Assembly (NCBI GenBank): GCA_944367955.1
Contig: CALVWU010000005.1
Span: 1 to 38,349 of the forward strand
Length of the DNA stretch: 38,349 bases
Direction of reading: 5' to 3'
DNA from: an uncultured Clostridia bacterium
GTDB taxonomy: Bacteria; Bacillota; Clostridia; Christensenellales; Borkfalkiaceae
In this document: positions 17,159 to 25,322 of the stretch, in pieces
Layout of the letters: every line of letters starts with the position of its first letter
How positions within the stretch are numbered: position 1 is the first letter of the stretch
The notes under the pieces: generated by a model
Seen by the model: only the letters and a program-made list of their open reading frames with translations
What the model was told of the DNA's origin: nothing
The model's database searches: none
Position numbers and translations under genes: made by a program

Positions 17159-18385
17159 TTACACCTCCGCCGCGACGGTAAAAGAACGCAGACTGCCGCC
17201 GAACGACAATATGAATTCGTACCTTCCGCCGCCCATGTTCACCGCATGCGGGCCGCCGCCCGAAAGGGTGAGTTTTGCCCCGCGGGAGATGACGGTGAGT
17301 TCGCAGGAGCCGCGGCAGTCGATTTCGACATCCCTTAAAAAGGCATGGCCGCAGCCGCCGAAGCCCGCAGGCCCGAAATACAGCTTTGCGCCGCCCTGAT
17401 GCAGCGCGGACAGCCCGTACACGCTTTGACCGAGCGCGGCATACACACCATCGACGCCCGCAAACAGGAAGTCGGGTTTGAAATCAGCCGCCCACACGCA
17501 GCCCTCCTCCGGCATAAATCCGCACAGTTCGCCCTCGCCGAGGGTTTCGTGGGTACATATCAGCCAGTATACGTCGCCGCAGGCGGCCGCGGAAAGGGGC
17601 GAGGACAGCGGCGAACCGCCGAACGAATACAGCCGCCTTACCCTGCTTCCGTCAAACGAGAATATGCCGCTCGGCGTACAGAACACCAGCTCGCCGGCGC
17701 ACATGGCGCAGGTAGAGGCGATTATGCCGTCGGCGCAGGCGTACTCCGCCGCGGCGTCTATCTTATAATTTTGAGGATCGCCGTAAGCGTGTATCACGGT
17801 AATGCCCCGTTCGCGCACGGCGAACAGCCTGTCCTTGCAGCTGAACAGCGCAAGCATTTTGCCGCCCGACGGGGGAAGCACCGCATAGCCGCAGCCGTAG
17901 ATGCCCTCCGTCCAATCGAGCGCGTGCGACGCCGACCACCACAACTTGAATCCGTCGGCCGCATCGATGCCGAAGAACCTGCCGCAATGCACCGTACCAG
18001 CCGAAAAAGTGCGGATATCCTGCGCCTCCTCCTGCGCATAACCGGAATATACTATGCGCTTTGTGCCGCTGAAAATTACCGTTGCCGAAAATCCGCTGAT
18101 GTACATATCGGCAAAAAACACGCCCTGCGCCGCAGAGTCGGTCACCTCGGCAAAGGACGACGCCCCCTTTGAAAGGCGGTACACCGACCCGCCGCATACG
18201 ACATAGAACGCGCCGTTCGCCTGCGAATACCAGCCCGCCTGCGCCCCGACGGGCAGAGCGGGAAACTGCGTGCGCTCAACGGGTGCCGGCGCGGGGCAAT
18301 ACCCGCCGTTTTGCCTGATTGCCCCCACGGTACAGCGGATGTCGTCGAGCATGTCGAATTTTTTAACGCTCTTATCGCGCATCAT
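17159..18385 (-). CDS. Propeller-like phage protein, candidate packaged-DNA stabilisation (gp10-like) protein
   Basis: A 408-residue protein from ATG 18385. This ATG overlaps the upstream stop (ATGATG) and has a GGAGG site seven bases before it; a longer open frame to 18469 would lie inside the neck gene. The sequence is a run of short beta-strand units with repeated aromatic and Gly patterns (GGSVYRL, KRIVYSG, DRLFAVRE, GIFSFDG, QSVYGLS), reading like a beta-propeller with a beta-sandwich C-terminus. P22 gp10, which closes the tail after packaging, has such a fold and the same genomic position after the neck protein. The role is inferred from order and strand pattern, not from a clear sequence match. 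A host-binding propeller would be the alternative. Confidence 0.65.
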   Translation of the reverse strand: MMRDKSVKKFDMLDDIRCTVGAIRQNGGYCPAPAPVERTQFPALPVGAQAGWYSQANGAFYVVCGGSVYRLSKGASSFAEVTDSAAQGVFFADMYISGFSATVIFSGTKRIVYSGYAQEEAQDIRTFSAGTVHCGRFFGIDAADGFKLWWSASHALDWTEGIYGCGYAVLPPSGGKMLALFSCKDRLFAVRERGITVIHAYGDPQNYKIDAAAEYACADGIIASTCAMCAGELVFCTPSGIFSFDGSRVRRLYSFGGSPLSSPLSAAACGDVYWLICTHETLGEGELCGFMPEEGCVWAADFKPDFLFAGVDGVYAALGQSVYGLSALHQGGAKLYFGPAGFGGCGHAFLRDVEIDCRGSCELTVISRGAKLTLSGGGPHAVNMGGGRYEFILSFGGSLRSFTVAAEV

Positions 18386-18942
18386 ATCCACCTCCGAGGC
18401 GGGATGGCCGCGCCCGAAAGCGAAAGCGCGATCCTCCGCTCTATCTCTTCGCGGTAGCGGCGTTCCCACATGTCGGCGCAGGCGGTATCGCCGGCTATCA
18501 CAAGATATTCCGCCGTCGCGCCGTAGGCGACGAGCGCGGCGTTTACGGCCGGGTCGGGGAAGGCGAACACGTCTTCGAGCGAAAACGGGTCGGGCACGTA
18601 TTCATACTCCACCTCTATTTCGGCGAACGCGCAGGTTATCGCGGAGGGAGAACAACTCCACGCAATGCGCCTGCCGTCCCTCTTTACGGCAAGTATTCTG
18701 TGCGGCAGGTGCGCAAATTGCGAAAAGGGATACGCGCAGTCATCCGACGCGAGCGTTTCGCTTGCCTTCAAAGGAAAATATCCCCTTGCAAGCTCGTCGG
18801 CGACGGCGTTTACGCACAGCAGCACGGTATCGCGCATGCGCAGGCATTCTTCGCTCGGCTGTTCGTCCCCTTTAAGCATTTCGGCGCAGTCGGGCCTGCC
18901 CGAAAGACGCATAACGAACGCTATCAGATCTTTGATTTGCAT
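18382..18942 (-). CDS. Phage neck / head-completion protein (gp4-like position)
   Basis: A 186-residue protein from ATG 18942 (MQIKDLIAFV), chosen because a GGAGG ribosome site lies four bases upstream; an ATG at 18954 would add only four residues. The N-terminal half is helical, followed by a beta segment (CAFAEIEVEYEY) and a helical C-terminus (AALVAYGATAEYLVIAGD... ERRYREEIERR). This pattern is typical of head-tail connector proteins that bind below the portal. It follows the capsid gene by 80 bases of hairpin-rich DNA and overlaps the next start. The assignment rests on order and the helix pattern. Confidence 0.65.
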   Translation of the reverse strand: MQIKDLIAFVMRLSGRPDCAEMLKGDEQPSEECLRMRDTVLLCVNAVADELARGYFPLKASETLASDDCAYPFSQFAHLPHRILAVKRDGRRIAWSCSPSAITCAFAEIEVEYEYVPDPFSLEDVFAFPDPAVNAALVAYGATAEYLVIAGDTACADMWERRYREEIERRIALSLSGAAIPPRRWI

Positions 18943-18958
18943 AAAACCTCCCATTCAT

Positions 18959-19007
18959 CGCGGGATATTCCCGCGCGTATTTTGCCCGCAGGCAAGCCTG
19001 CGGGCAA
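18959..19007 (-). terminator. Two hairpins between capsid and neck genes (possible attenuator)
   Basis: Read on the minus strand, an 11-bp perfect stem (18982-18992 with 18997-19007, four-base loop) comes first, then a 7-bp stem (18959-18965 with 18969-18975). Neither has a real T tract. They could lower transcription past the capsid gene or protect the capsid message, giving more capsid than neck protein. Confidence 0.5.
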
Positions 19008-19034
19008 TGAGCCGTTTTGCGGGTGCGCTATGCG

Positions 19035-20189
19035 TCAACCCGCCGCATACTGCAGCATGCCCTGGGCATAGGGCTTTTTGCAGATGAGTTCGGCATACTT
19101 TACAAGCGTGGCCGTATATGCCGCCTTGCCCGCCACGCGGGTAAGTATTCTGCCGCCGTCGTCCTCCATCCATTCCCAGTCGCAAAGCTGGCACAAAACA
19201 AAGTCGTCGGGATTTAAAAGATATATTCTGTCGGAAGGGCAGAATCTGTCGGCATATACGGGTATATCGTTTACATACACCCCTGTATATCCCCCCGTTA
19301 TTTCGGTAGAACCGATGACGCGCATATCCTTGAACAGCGAGGCTATTTTATTGCGCACGGCGTGCGAGCACACTATCATTTTAACCTTGCCGCCGCGTTC
19401 TTCGATGGCTTCGACGGCGTTTATGATGTCGTCTTCGGTGAGAGTGGAATAGCTGCTTACATAGGGCTTGAAGAAATCGTCGTCCTCTTTGTCGTAGCCG
19501 TAAACGGTCTGACCGTCGAATATCGAGGCGAGGCCCGAAAGCTCCTTGCCGTAGGCGTCGCTGATGACGACCGCGTAACCTTCGTACGAGGCCTGGCTTG
19601 CCACGGCCTTGTCGAAAGTTACCGTTCCCGCCGCGGTATCCACCGCCACTATCTTTAAGTTGCTTACGCTTGCGTCGGTGACGTCCTCGTTGGCGATGTC
19701 GACAACCATGCCCTTATACCAACTTTTAACGCTTGAAAGGGTGAAGTTGGTGGTGGTGTTTGCCTTGGTAATGTAGGCGAGCAGGCCGTTGCCGTCGCCG
19801 AAGAGCATGCGCGAGAAGTTGGCCTTGGCGTCATCCACAAGCCCCTCCATTTCGGCATTGAGCAGATTGACAAACGCGCCGGAAGAGTCCTGCGAGGCAC
19901 GCATGGCCTTGTCGGTTATGGATATTGTGCCGTAGATATTCTTTAAAGGCAGAGTGACGTCGTAATAGCTGTTGCCCGCCGCGTCGGGAAGCGCGCCGTC
20001 TTCGTCGCAGGTGGCGATGCGCGCCATGTTGCCCTTTACGAGAGCGCAGCGCGCGTTTTTGCCGTAGACGTGCTGCGCGCTCTTTTCGATCGCACCGAAA
20101 AAGGGTGAAATGCCGCTGTTGAGCTGACCGGCAACCGCGTCGAGGTAATAGTCTTTTAAAGCCGCATCTGCGTTGGTGAGTGTAATCAA
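19035..20189 (-). CDS. Phage major capsid protein (HK97-fold)
   Basis: The shell subunit of a phage head, 384 residues. The start is TTG at 20189; a TAA lies just upstream in frame and an AGGAG site six bases before, so no ATG is available. HK97-type features: an N-terminal helix and arm, an E-loop-like beta region (YYDVTLPLKNIYGTISITDKA), a long spine-type helix (NLLNAEMEGLVDDAKANFSRML) and a C-terminal block (NDIPVYADRF... DRIYLLNPDDF) typical of the fold. The scaffold is a separate gene immediately upstream, three bases away. No protease gene is present, consistent with P22-type assembly without capsid cleavage. The frame is intact. Confidence 0.85.
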   Translation of the reverse strand: MITLTNADAALKDYYLDAVAGQLNSGISPFFGAIEKSAQHVYGKNARCALVKGNMARIATCDEDGALPDAAGNSYYDVTLPLKNIYGTISITDKAMRASQDSSGAFVNLLNAEMEGLVDDAKANFSRMLFGDGNGLLAYITKANTTTNFTLSSVKSWYKGMVVDIANEDVTDASVSNLKIVAVDTAAGTVTFDKAVASQASYEGYAVVISDAYGKELSGLASIFDGQTVYGYDKEDDDFFKPYVSSYSTLTEDDIINAVEAIEERGGKVKMIVCSHAVRNKIASLFKDMRVIGSTEITGGYTGVYVNDIPVYADRFCPSDRIYLLNPDDFVLCQLCDWEWMEDDGGRILTRVAGKAAYTATLVKYAELICKKPYAQGMLQYAAG

Positions 20190-20192
20190 ATC

Positions 20193-20636
20193 TTATCTCC
20201 TTTTATTTAAAAATTGCTGTGCGAGAGCACCCGCTTCGCTTACGGTTGCGGGAGCTTTACGGTGTGCGGAAAGCGATATGCCTCCCGCAACGAGTGGTAC
20301 GCTCTTGTTTTTGGCCGCGGACACAAGGTATTCGGCAACTATGGCCTCCTTTACCTTTTCGTCCGACATGGCCGCCTGCAAAAGCTCGGTCTGCGAGGGC
20401 TGCGGCTGCGGGGGAAGCTGCGCGCTTGCCGCGGTTGCGGGCGCGGCTTCGGTTGCCGCTCTTTCCAGCTCTTTAAGCCGTTGGCTGCGTCGGGTAAATT
20501 CGGCTTCAAGACTGTTGTAGGCCGCAAGCAGGGCATCCACGCTTTTAAACTTTCCCGCCACCGTCGCGGCACTCTGTTTTTGTTCCGCCTCCGCGGTGTC
20601 CGCCGTTGCGGGAACTTCGTGTGTGGTGTTATCCAT
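20193..20636 (-). CDS. Phage scaffold protein
   Basis: A 147-residue internal assembly chaperone that shapes the procapsid and is later released. The N-terminus is acidic and polar (THEVPATADTAEAEQKQ). The motif FKSVDALLAAYNSLEAEF (about 30-47), followed by a charged coil (TRRSQRLKELE), is one I recognise from scaffold proteins of Bacillota phages. A Pro/Gln-rich linker precedes a helical and basic C-terminus ending in LNKRR, the usual capsid-binding end. It overlaps the portal stop by eight bases and ends three bases before the capsid start, which is the typical portal-scaffold-capsid order. Confidence 0.8.
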   Translation of the reverse strand: MDNTTHEVPATADTAEAEQKQSAATVAGKFKSVDALLAAYNSLEAEFTRRSQRLKELERAATEAAPATAASAQLPPQPQPSQTELLQAAMSDEKVKEAIVAEYLVSAAKNKSVPLVAGGISLSAHRKAPATVSEAGALAQQFLNKRR

Positions 20637-22470
20637 TTTTTTCCTCCTTTAAAAACTTTTTATGCTGTCCGATATGACGCGAAAACGCGTCGTCGGCCTC
20701 TGCCGAAAGTTCGTTGCTTAAAACATACGCCGTGTGCGACGCTATGTGCACCGCGTGGTCGTCGTACTCCTTTACGGCCGCGTCGCCCGAAAGCAGGGCG
20801 ATATTTTCCTTTTCGCTGCGGGCCCGGTGAAGTTCGGCGCAGCCGTCGTCTTCGGCAAAACCGCCGTACCCCATAAAGCGCAGAGCCCTGCCCTTTGCCG
20901 CCGCCGAGAGCTTGCCGTCTTCGTCGTTGAGCACGCCGCTGGCAATGAGGTCGTACACAAGCGTTCTGCGCCGCGAAGGAGTGAGGTTTATATCGCTGTC
21001 GGCTTCGAGATACACGTCGTCGCACACGTCGGCCGCAGTGAACGAAAACACGGTGCGAACATCCCCTCCCGCCGACGGGCGCATTACACGCAGCGAGGGA
21101 GAAAACTGGCGATAAAGGCATAATATGTGCCGTCCTATCTCTTTAAGCGCACTCTTTATCTGCTCGTAAGACACGTTCAGCCGCTCGTCGTCCTGCTCTA
21201 TTAAAAGCTGCAGCCCTGTGGCCGAAGTTACCGAATTGAACGAGTTTGCGTTCTGCGAGATCTCGCCCACGCCGGATATGCGGCCGAATTCGCTTACCAG
21301 CCTGTCCTCTTCGTCGGCGAAACCCGAAGGCAGCGAGCCGAGCGTGAGCATCGAGGGCGGCGTTCCGCCCCTGCGGTAGACGAGCACCTTGCCGGGCGTG
21401 AGGCCGTCTTCGACAAGTTCGTCGGTATCCACCGAGCCGTCCTCCACCGCCACCGTGCCCATGGAGATCCTGTTCAAAAATTCGTGCTTGCGGTTCTTCA
21501 CCGCGTTATAGGCGCGCTGAACGGGGATCAACCTGTCCACCACGCTGCCTCCGAAGAACGCACCCGCGAGAGGCAGGCAGGTTTGCCTTACAAAGGGATA
21601 GCCGCGCGTACCCTGCGCCGCGTTTATGTACGGCAGACTGCCGTCGAACAGCACACAGTCGCCCGCAACTATCGTAAGCCTGCCTTCGGGCCGATCGGCG
21701 GTGGGGCGTTCGTACCGCTCTATCACCGTTTCGTAGCCGTGCTTTACCGCCTTTGCGGGGGAGAGCCGCGTAACGGAATGCGCGGCGGCCGAATAGGGCG
21801 AGAGAGAAAATTCGTCGATGTCTCTGCCTTTAAGCCTTACGCCGTACATCGCGTATATATCCTCCACCGACATGGCCACGGCGTGTATTATGCTGGGCTG
21901 GGCCTGCAAATTTTCTTCCGACAGCGCGGCGGGATAAATTTCAAAGGGCGGCACGGCGGCAATTTTTACCCCGCCTTCGCGCAGCTCCTCTTCGCCGCGG
22001 CCTATGACGCATCCTGCGGTGCCGTCCCATATTATCTTATAGAACGCGGTGCCGCAGGTTTCCGACCACACGGTGGCGCGCGTGATACAGCCGTCAATAT
22101 CCTGATTTTCGTATACGGCGGCAAGTATGTTTGAAGAAATGCGGGCGGCGCGCCTGTCTTCAACGCCCTCCGAAGCCGCCCTTACAGCCAGTCGCGGACG
22201 CACGCGGGCAAGCTTTGCAGCGCGCATGTCGACGGCGGGCGCGATGTAGTTGAACACGCGCTTTGTCTGCCAGAAGAAGCCCGAAGAGTCCTCTTCTATC
22301 TCGCCGAGGGAATTTACGTCGCAGTACTGGTTGCCGCTTAAAAAATTCATGTTGAGCTGCCAGCCGCGTTCGAGCAGCCTGCGCTCCTCCTGTCGGCGGG
22401 CAAAGTCCGCCCTCACCTCTTCGGCGAGCTGTTTTGCCGCTCTTTGAGCGGCTGTCGTCTTTTCAGTCAA
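20629..22470 (-). CDS. Phage portal protein (P22 gp1-like)
   Basis: A dodecameric ring protein through which DNA enters the head. It has 613 residues, within the range of P22-like portals. Recognisable features: a charged N-terminal helix, NMNFLSGNQYCDV, the clip/stem region with FFGGSVVDRLIPVQRAYN, then RISGVGEISQNANSFNSVTSATGLQLLIEQDD, and a long helical C-terminus with ADVCDDVYLEADSDINLTPSRRR. ATG at 22470 overlaps the previous gene by eight bases and the stop overlaps the scaffold by eight bases. No frameshift or stop interrupts it, which argues against simple decay. Confidence 0.85.
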   Translation of the reverse strand: MTEKTTAAQRAAKQLAEEVRADFARRQEERRLLERGWQLNMNFLSGNQYCDVNSLGEIEEDSSGFFWQTKRVFNYIAPAVDMRAAKLARVRPRLAVRAASEGVEDRRAARISSNILAAVYENQDIDGCITRATVWSETCGTAFYKIIWDGTAGCVIGRGEEELREGGVKIAAVPPFEIYPAALSEENLQAQPSIIHAVAMSVEDIYAMYGVRLKGRDIDEFSLSPYSAAAHSVTRLSPAKAVKHGYETVIERYERPTADRPEGRLTIVAGDCVLFDGSLPYINAAQGTRGYPFVRQTCLPLAGAFFGGSVVDRLIPVQRAYNAVKNRKHEFLNRISMGTVAVEDGSVDTDELVEDGLTPGKVLVYRRGGTPPSMLTLGSLPSGFADEEDRLVSEFGRISGVGEISQNANSFNSVTSATGLQLLIEQDDERLNVSYEQIKSALKEIGRHILCLYRQFSPSLRVMRPSAGGDVRTVFSFTAADVCDDVYLEADSDINLTPSRRRTLVYDLIASGVLNDEDGKLSAAAKGRALRFMGYGGFAEDDGCAELHRARSEKENIALLSGDAAVKEYDDHAVHIASHTAYVLSNELSAEADDAFSRHIGQHKKFLKEEKNG

Positions 22471-22726
22471 AATTGTCCTCCTTTAACATTTTAATCAACT
22501 TTTCGCGCTCGGCGGCCAGCTCTTCGTCCGAAAGCTCGTCGTCCCGCCTGCCGTCGAGCAGCATTTTAACGGCCTTGATGTCGGGCGGAATGTCCCTGCG
22601 CGTCACTTTGCGCTTTATCAGTTTAAGTTCGCCGTCCTGCACGGCGAACTCCTCCACCGTTTCGCTGGTATCGAACCCGACCGCGCACTTTTTAAGTGCC
22701 TGTTCAAGACTGTCGTCGTTTTGCAT
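22463..22726 (-). CDS. Small-terminase-like protein lacking the DNA-binding domain
   Basis: An 87-residue acidic protein. The middle block (residues about 8-58: ALKKCAVGFDTSE..., KLIKRKVTRRDIPPDIKAVKMLL) matches my memory of the C-terminal half of small terminases of Bacillota phages, in which a GY-E-V...KRKVTKKHIPPDTTA segment follows a helix-turn-helix. The helix-turn-helix half that reads the packaging site is absent here, and the gene lies after, not before, the large terminase. ATG 22726 has a GGAGG site four bases upstream, so this is a genuine start rather than a cut fragment. It could therefore be a non-specific packaging adaptor. The family call is from memory and moderate. Confidence 0.6.
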   Translation of the reverse strand: MQNDDSLEQALKKCAVGFDTSETVEEFAVQDGELKLIKRKVTRRDIPPDIKAVKMLLDGRRDDELSDEELAAEREKLIKMLKEDNFD

Positions 22727-22753
22727 ATGCCCTCCTTTTTGCCGTGCGGCGGG

Positions 22754-24196
22754 CTATATGCCCGCTCTGCGGCTGTTTTTAAGCTTTTTTATGCGCCGCG
22801 CCTTATCTGCCGCCACGGGCGAAAAACCGTGCCGTTCGGGTGCGCGCGGACGGCTCATTATATAATACCTCAGCTCGTCCATGCAGTGGTCGTCGACCTT
22901 TTTGGGACTGTCGCCCGCCGACCAGGAATAAGTTAAAAACTCCTCTATCATGTTTTTACAGGTATCGAATATGTAAATATCCCCCCTGCCGTTGCCCCTT
23001 TTTAAGTATTCCTTTACGCGGCATATGCCGGCGAACACATCCTTGTTTACCTTTGTGTCCACAATTATGCCGCTGTCGCAGAACAGTTCGGCCACGCTCT
23101 TGCTTGCGGCGAGGGTGCGCTGGCCGGCCGCGCTGTCGATAAGGGCGGCATATCTGCCCTTTTCGTCGCACTTCCAACCCAAAGAGCGGCATATATCCTT
23201 TATTGAACGCGCATGAAACTCCACATCCCTGCCCGCCGCGAAGTGTTCCGCCACCACATACACGTTGCCGTCCCAGTCGACTGCGTACCAGTGGGCGGAG
23301 AGCGGATTGTTCAGTCCGGGGTCGATGGATATTGCGTCCTGCCACTCGGCGGGCACGGCAAATGGCGGGATGACGTGAACGGCGGGATCGAATTCGGGAT
23401 ACACAAGCCCCTCGCCTTCGGAAAACTTGCCGTAGCGACGACTGTCGAGCGAGCGGGCGTCGAGCGAGCTTTCCATCAACTTTATTTCGGCGCGCGGAAG
23501 GAAGGGGTTATCTTCCCAGCACATGAATTCACTCCACACTTCGGGATTGTTTCTGCGGTTGAGATATATTTCACCGTAAATGAAAGTCATTCCCTTCAAC
23601 GGCGTCATCGTGCCGAATATGTCGCCCCGCCTGTCCATCACGCGCATAACGCACTCTTCGTATACGTCCCTTGGCGGCTCTTCGTCGAACCACACGAAGT
23701 CGAGCGAGCTGCCCTGAAACTTTTCCCTGCCCTGGTCACAGCTTTTAAAACCTATCGTAGAGATGCCGCCGAACACGTTTTTTATCTTTATCTGGTCTAT
23801 CACTCCGCCGGCGGGACTGTCTTTGCGGCCGGAAAGCATTACAATATCCGCTATCCACGCGGGCGGCAGATAATAGAGTATTTTGCTCTGCGCGACGTCG
23901 CGCTGAACCTGCTGCGAAAGTGAGACCACCCAGCCGAACACGTCCCTTTTGTTCTTGCGGTACGGGTGGCATCCCCTTGCCATCCATATGGCCTCCACCG
24001 CGCCGCACTCGGTCTTGCCCGAACGGTTTCCGCCGAACACCCAGCGGTTGCGCTTTTTGCAGCGGTGGAACGCCAGTTGCTTTTTGTGTTTTTTGCGACC
24101 CGCGTTGTAGCCCGCAAGCTTATTTTTGCCCGCGCGGGCGGCCAAAAGCGCGTCTATGCGCGCAAGGCGTTGTATAATTTCCTGTTTTTCCATCAT
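22754..24196 (-). CDS. Phage terminase large subunit
   Basis: The ATP-driven motor and nuclease that pumps DNA into the head. From ATG 24196 it has 480 residues, close to P22 gp2 in size. Walker A GGNRSGKT (55-62), Walker B LDFVWFDEE (165-173), the coupling motif TMTP (196-199) and the nuclease aspartate in ISIDPG (Asp292), with later acidic residues (IFDTCKNMIEEF and DDHCMDELRY), are all present, so both activities look intact. An open frame extends to 24433 but overlaps the divergent gene; ATG 24196 (or 24193) gives a normal N-terminus with a GGGAG site about 13 bases before. It is the first gene of the packaging operon. Confidence 0.9.
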   Translation of the reverse strand: MMEKQEIIQRLARIDALLAARAGKNKLAGYNAGRKKHKKQLAFHRCKKRNRWVFGGNRSGKTECGAVEAIWMARGCHPYRKNKRDVFGWVVSLSQQVQRDVAQSKILYYLPPAWIADIVMLSGRKDSPAGGVIDQIKIKNVFGGISTIGFKSCDQGREKFQGSSLDFVWFDEEPPRDVYEECVMRVMDRRGDIFGTMTPLKGMTFIYGEIYLNRRNNPEVWSEFMCWEDNPFLPRAEIKLMESSLDARSLDSRRYGKFSEGEGLVYPEFDPAVHVIPPFAVPAEWQDAISIDPGLNNPLSAHWYAVDWDGNVYVVAEHFAAGRDVEFHARSIKDICRSLGWKCDEKGRYAALIDSAAGQRTLAASKSVAELFCDSGIIVDTKVNKDVFAGICRVKEYLKRGNGRGDIYIFDTCKNMIEEFLTYSWSAGDSPKKVDDHCMDELRYYIMSRPRAPERHGFSPVAADKARRIKKLKNSRRAGI

Positions 24197-24237
24197 TGTG
24201 CGACAAATTCTCCCGTATTTCCCGCCGCCGGGCGGGG

Positions 24238-24279
24238 TATAATGTGCGGGTATGAAAAAATTATTATTAATAATAATTT
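24238..24279. promoter_or_regulatory. Divergent control region: -10 box and 22-bp AT palindrome
   Basis: TATAAT at 24238-24243 (plus strand) lies eight bases before the ATG at 24252, with no good -35. A perfect 22-bp AT-only palindrome covers 24258-24279, inside the first codons of the plus gene and about 62 bases upstream of the terminase start. It could be an operator for either direction, or simply reflect the Leu/Ile codons of a signal peptide. Confidence 0.45.
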
Positions 24280-24893
24280 GTACGGCAGTGCTTGCGTGCG
24301 CCCCGTCCGTCCGGCCGGCCGCGGCCGACGGCGACAACTTTGCCCAGGCAATAAACCGCACGGCATATTTTTTTGCCGAAAAGGACGAAAGCACCTCGCT
24401 TTTCGCCGTGCCGTATACATACTGCGTGCGCATAGTGCGCGACGAGGGCGCGTGGTACTACGCAAGCTATGCCGAAGACGAGGGAATATACCGCAGGCTG
24501 TACGGCTATGTGCTTAAAAGCGACTTTGAAATCGTTGCGGCTCCGCCCGAAAACGTGTATCTTTCGAAGCTTATAAACATAACCTATTCGGCGGACGGGG
24601 CAGACCCCTCGCTGCCGTCGCTTGGCGAAATAGAGATGGAAGCCGCATTTTACGGCACTTACTATTCGGGCGCAACGGCCTATTCTTATGTGCTATGCGG
24701 CGATTCGTTCGGCTATATTGCGGGGGCAAACGATGATTATGCACTTAACGAACTGCTTAAAGACGGCCAGGACGCGCCGCCCGCCGAGGAAAACGACGGC
24801 GGTGCCGTTGCCGCAGCGGTTATAATAATCGCGCTGGCCGGCGGCGCGCTTATCGTGCTGTTTTTATCTTCGCGCAAGCGAAAGGGCGGATAG
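24252..24893 (+). CDS. Secreted, membrane-anchored SH3-like protein
   Basis: A 213-residue protein with a signal peptide (KKLLLIIIC..., likely cleavage after PAAA), a bacterial SH3-like region (about 40-100: LFAVPYTYCVRIV... YGYVLKSDFEIV), an acidic linker and a membrane helix at about 185-205 followed by a basic tail (SSRKRKGG). SH3-like domains often bind peptidoglycan or other envelope parts; the role here is unknown. It points opposite to the phage-like genes and lies between the regulator and the terminase, ending five bases from the regulator's stop. It has the same overall plan as the protein at 25592-26917, so the two may be distant paralogues. No ribosome site is visible, and the -10 box is so close that a leaderless message is likely. 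Confidence 0.75.
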   Translation: MKKLLLIIICTAVLACAPSVRPAAADGDNFAQAINRTAYFFAEKDESTSLFAVPYTYCVRIVRDEGAWYYASYAEDEGIYRRLYGYVLKSDFEIVAAPPENVYLSKLINITYSADGADPSLPSLGEIEMEAAFYGTYYSGATAYSYVLCGDSFGYIAGANDDYALNELLKDGQDAPPAEENDGGAVAAAVIIIALAGGALIVLFLSSRKRKGG

Positions 24894-24897
24894 CAAC

Positions 24898-25290
24898 TTA
24901 TCTGCCCAAAAGCGCGTCGTATTCGGCGGCTATGCGCACGGCCCTTGCAAAGCGGGCGGGCATGCGCGCCCTGCGGCAAAAGCGCACCGCCACGCGGCGC
25001 ATGCGGTTGTACTCCTGCGGGGGAAGCCCGTTTATCCTTCCGCGGAAAAACGCATACCTGAACAAAACGCGCCTGTCTTCAAGGCAGAACCCCTGCATTA
25101 CGCCGTCGAGATAACTCCACAGCGCGGCCAGTTCGCTCTTGGCTTCGACAAGCGAGGCGATCCGCTCGGCATACGCTCCGCCCGACAGCGTACCGTCGAC
25201 CGAACGGCAGGCGGCGCGGAGTATGAGTTTGTCCATTGCGTCGTTCAGCCGCCGCGCGCGGAAGTAAAATTTGAATATGCTCCTCTTCAT
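24898..25290 (-). CDS. Small basic protein, candidate sigma-like late-gene regulator
   Basis: A 130-residue, Arg-rich, fully helical protein from ATG 25290 (an ATG at 25311 would add seven residues). The pattern of a coil (ASLVEAKSELAALWSYLDGVM) followed by LEDRRVLFRYAFFRG and a basic helix (RMRRVAVRFCRR) recalls small phage regulators with a sigma-70 region 4-like end (ArpU/RinA type), where a helical linker precedes an LRY-type motif and a helix-turn-helix. The match is weak and by pattern only. Its promoter region carries an SOS-box match. Position upstream of the packaging operon, though separated by an opposite gene, would suit a factor acting in trans on the terminase promoter. Another DNA- or RNA-binding role is possible. 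Confidence 0.6.
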   Translation of the reverse strand: MKRSIFKFYFRARRLNDAMDKLILRAACRSVDGTLSGGAYAERIASLVEAKSELAALWSYLDGVMQGFCLEDRRVLFRYAFFRGRINGLPPQEYNRMRRVAVRFCRRARMPARFARAVRIAAEYDALLGR

Positions 25291-25322
25291 ACTGCTCTCA
25301 CAAAAAAACATTTAAACATACT

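Noticed and set aside
18382..18469. Longer version of the propeller-like protein starting at 18469
   Set aside because: It would overlap the neck gene by 88 bases with low-complexity Arg-rich sequence; ATG 18385 has a GGAGG site and the common stop/start overlap.
19035..20189. Encapsulin instead of phage capsid
   Set aside because: Terminase, portal and scaffold genes are in the same operon, and no cargo enzyme or targeting peptide is seen.
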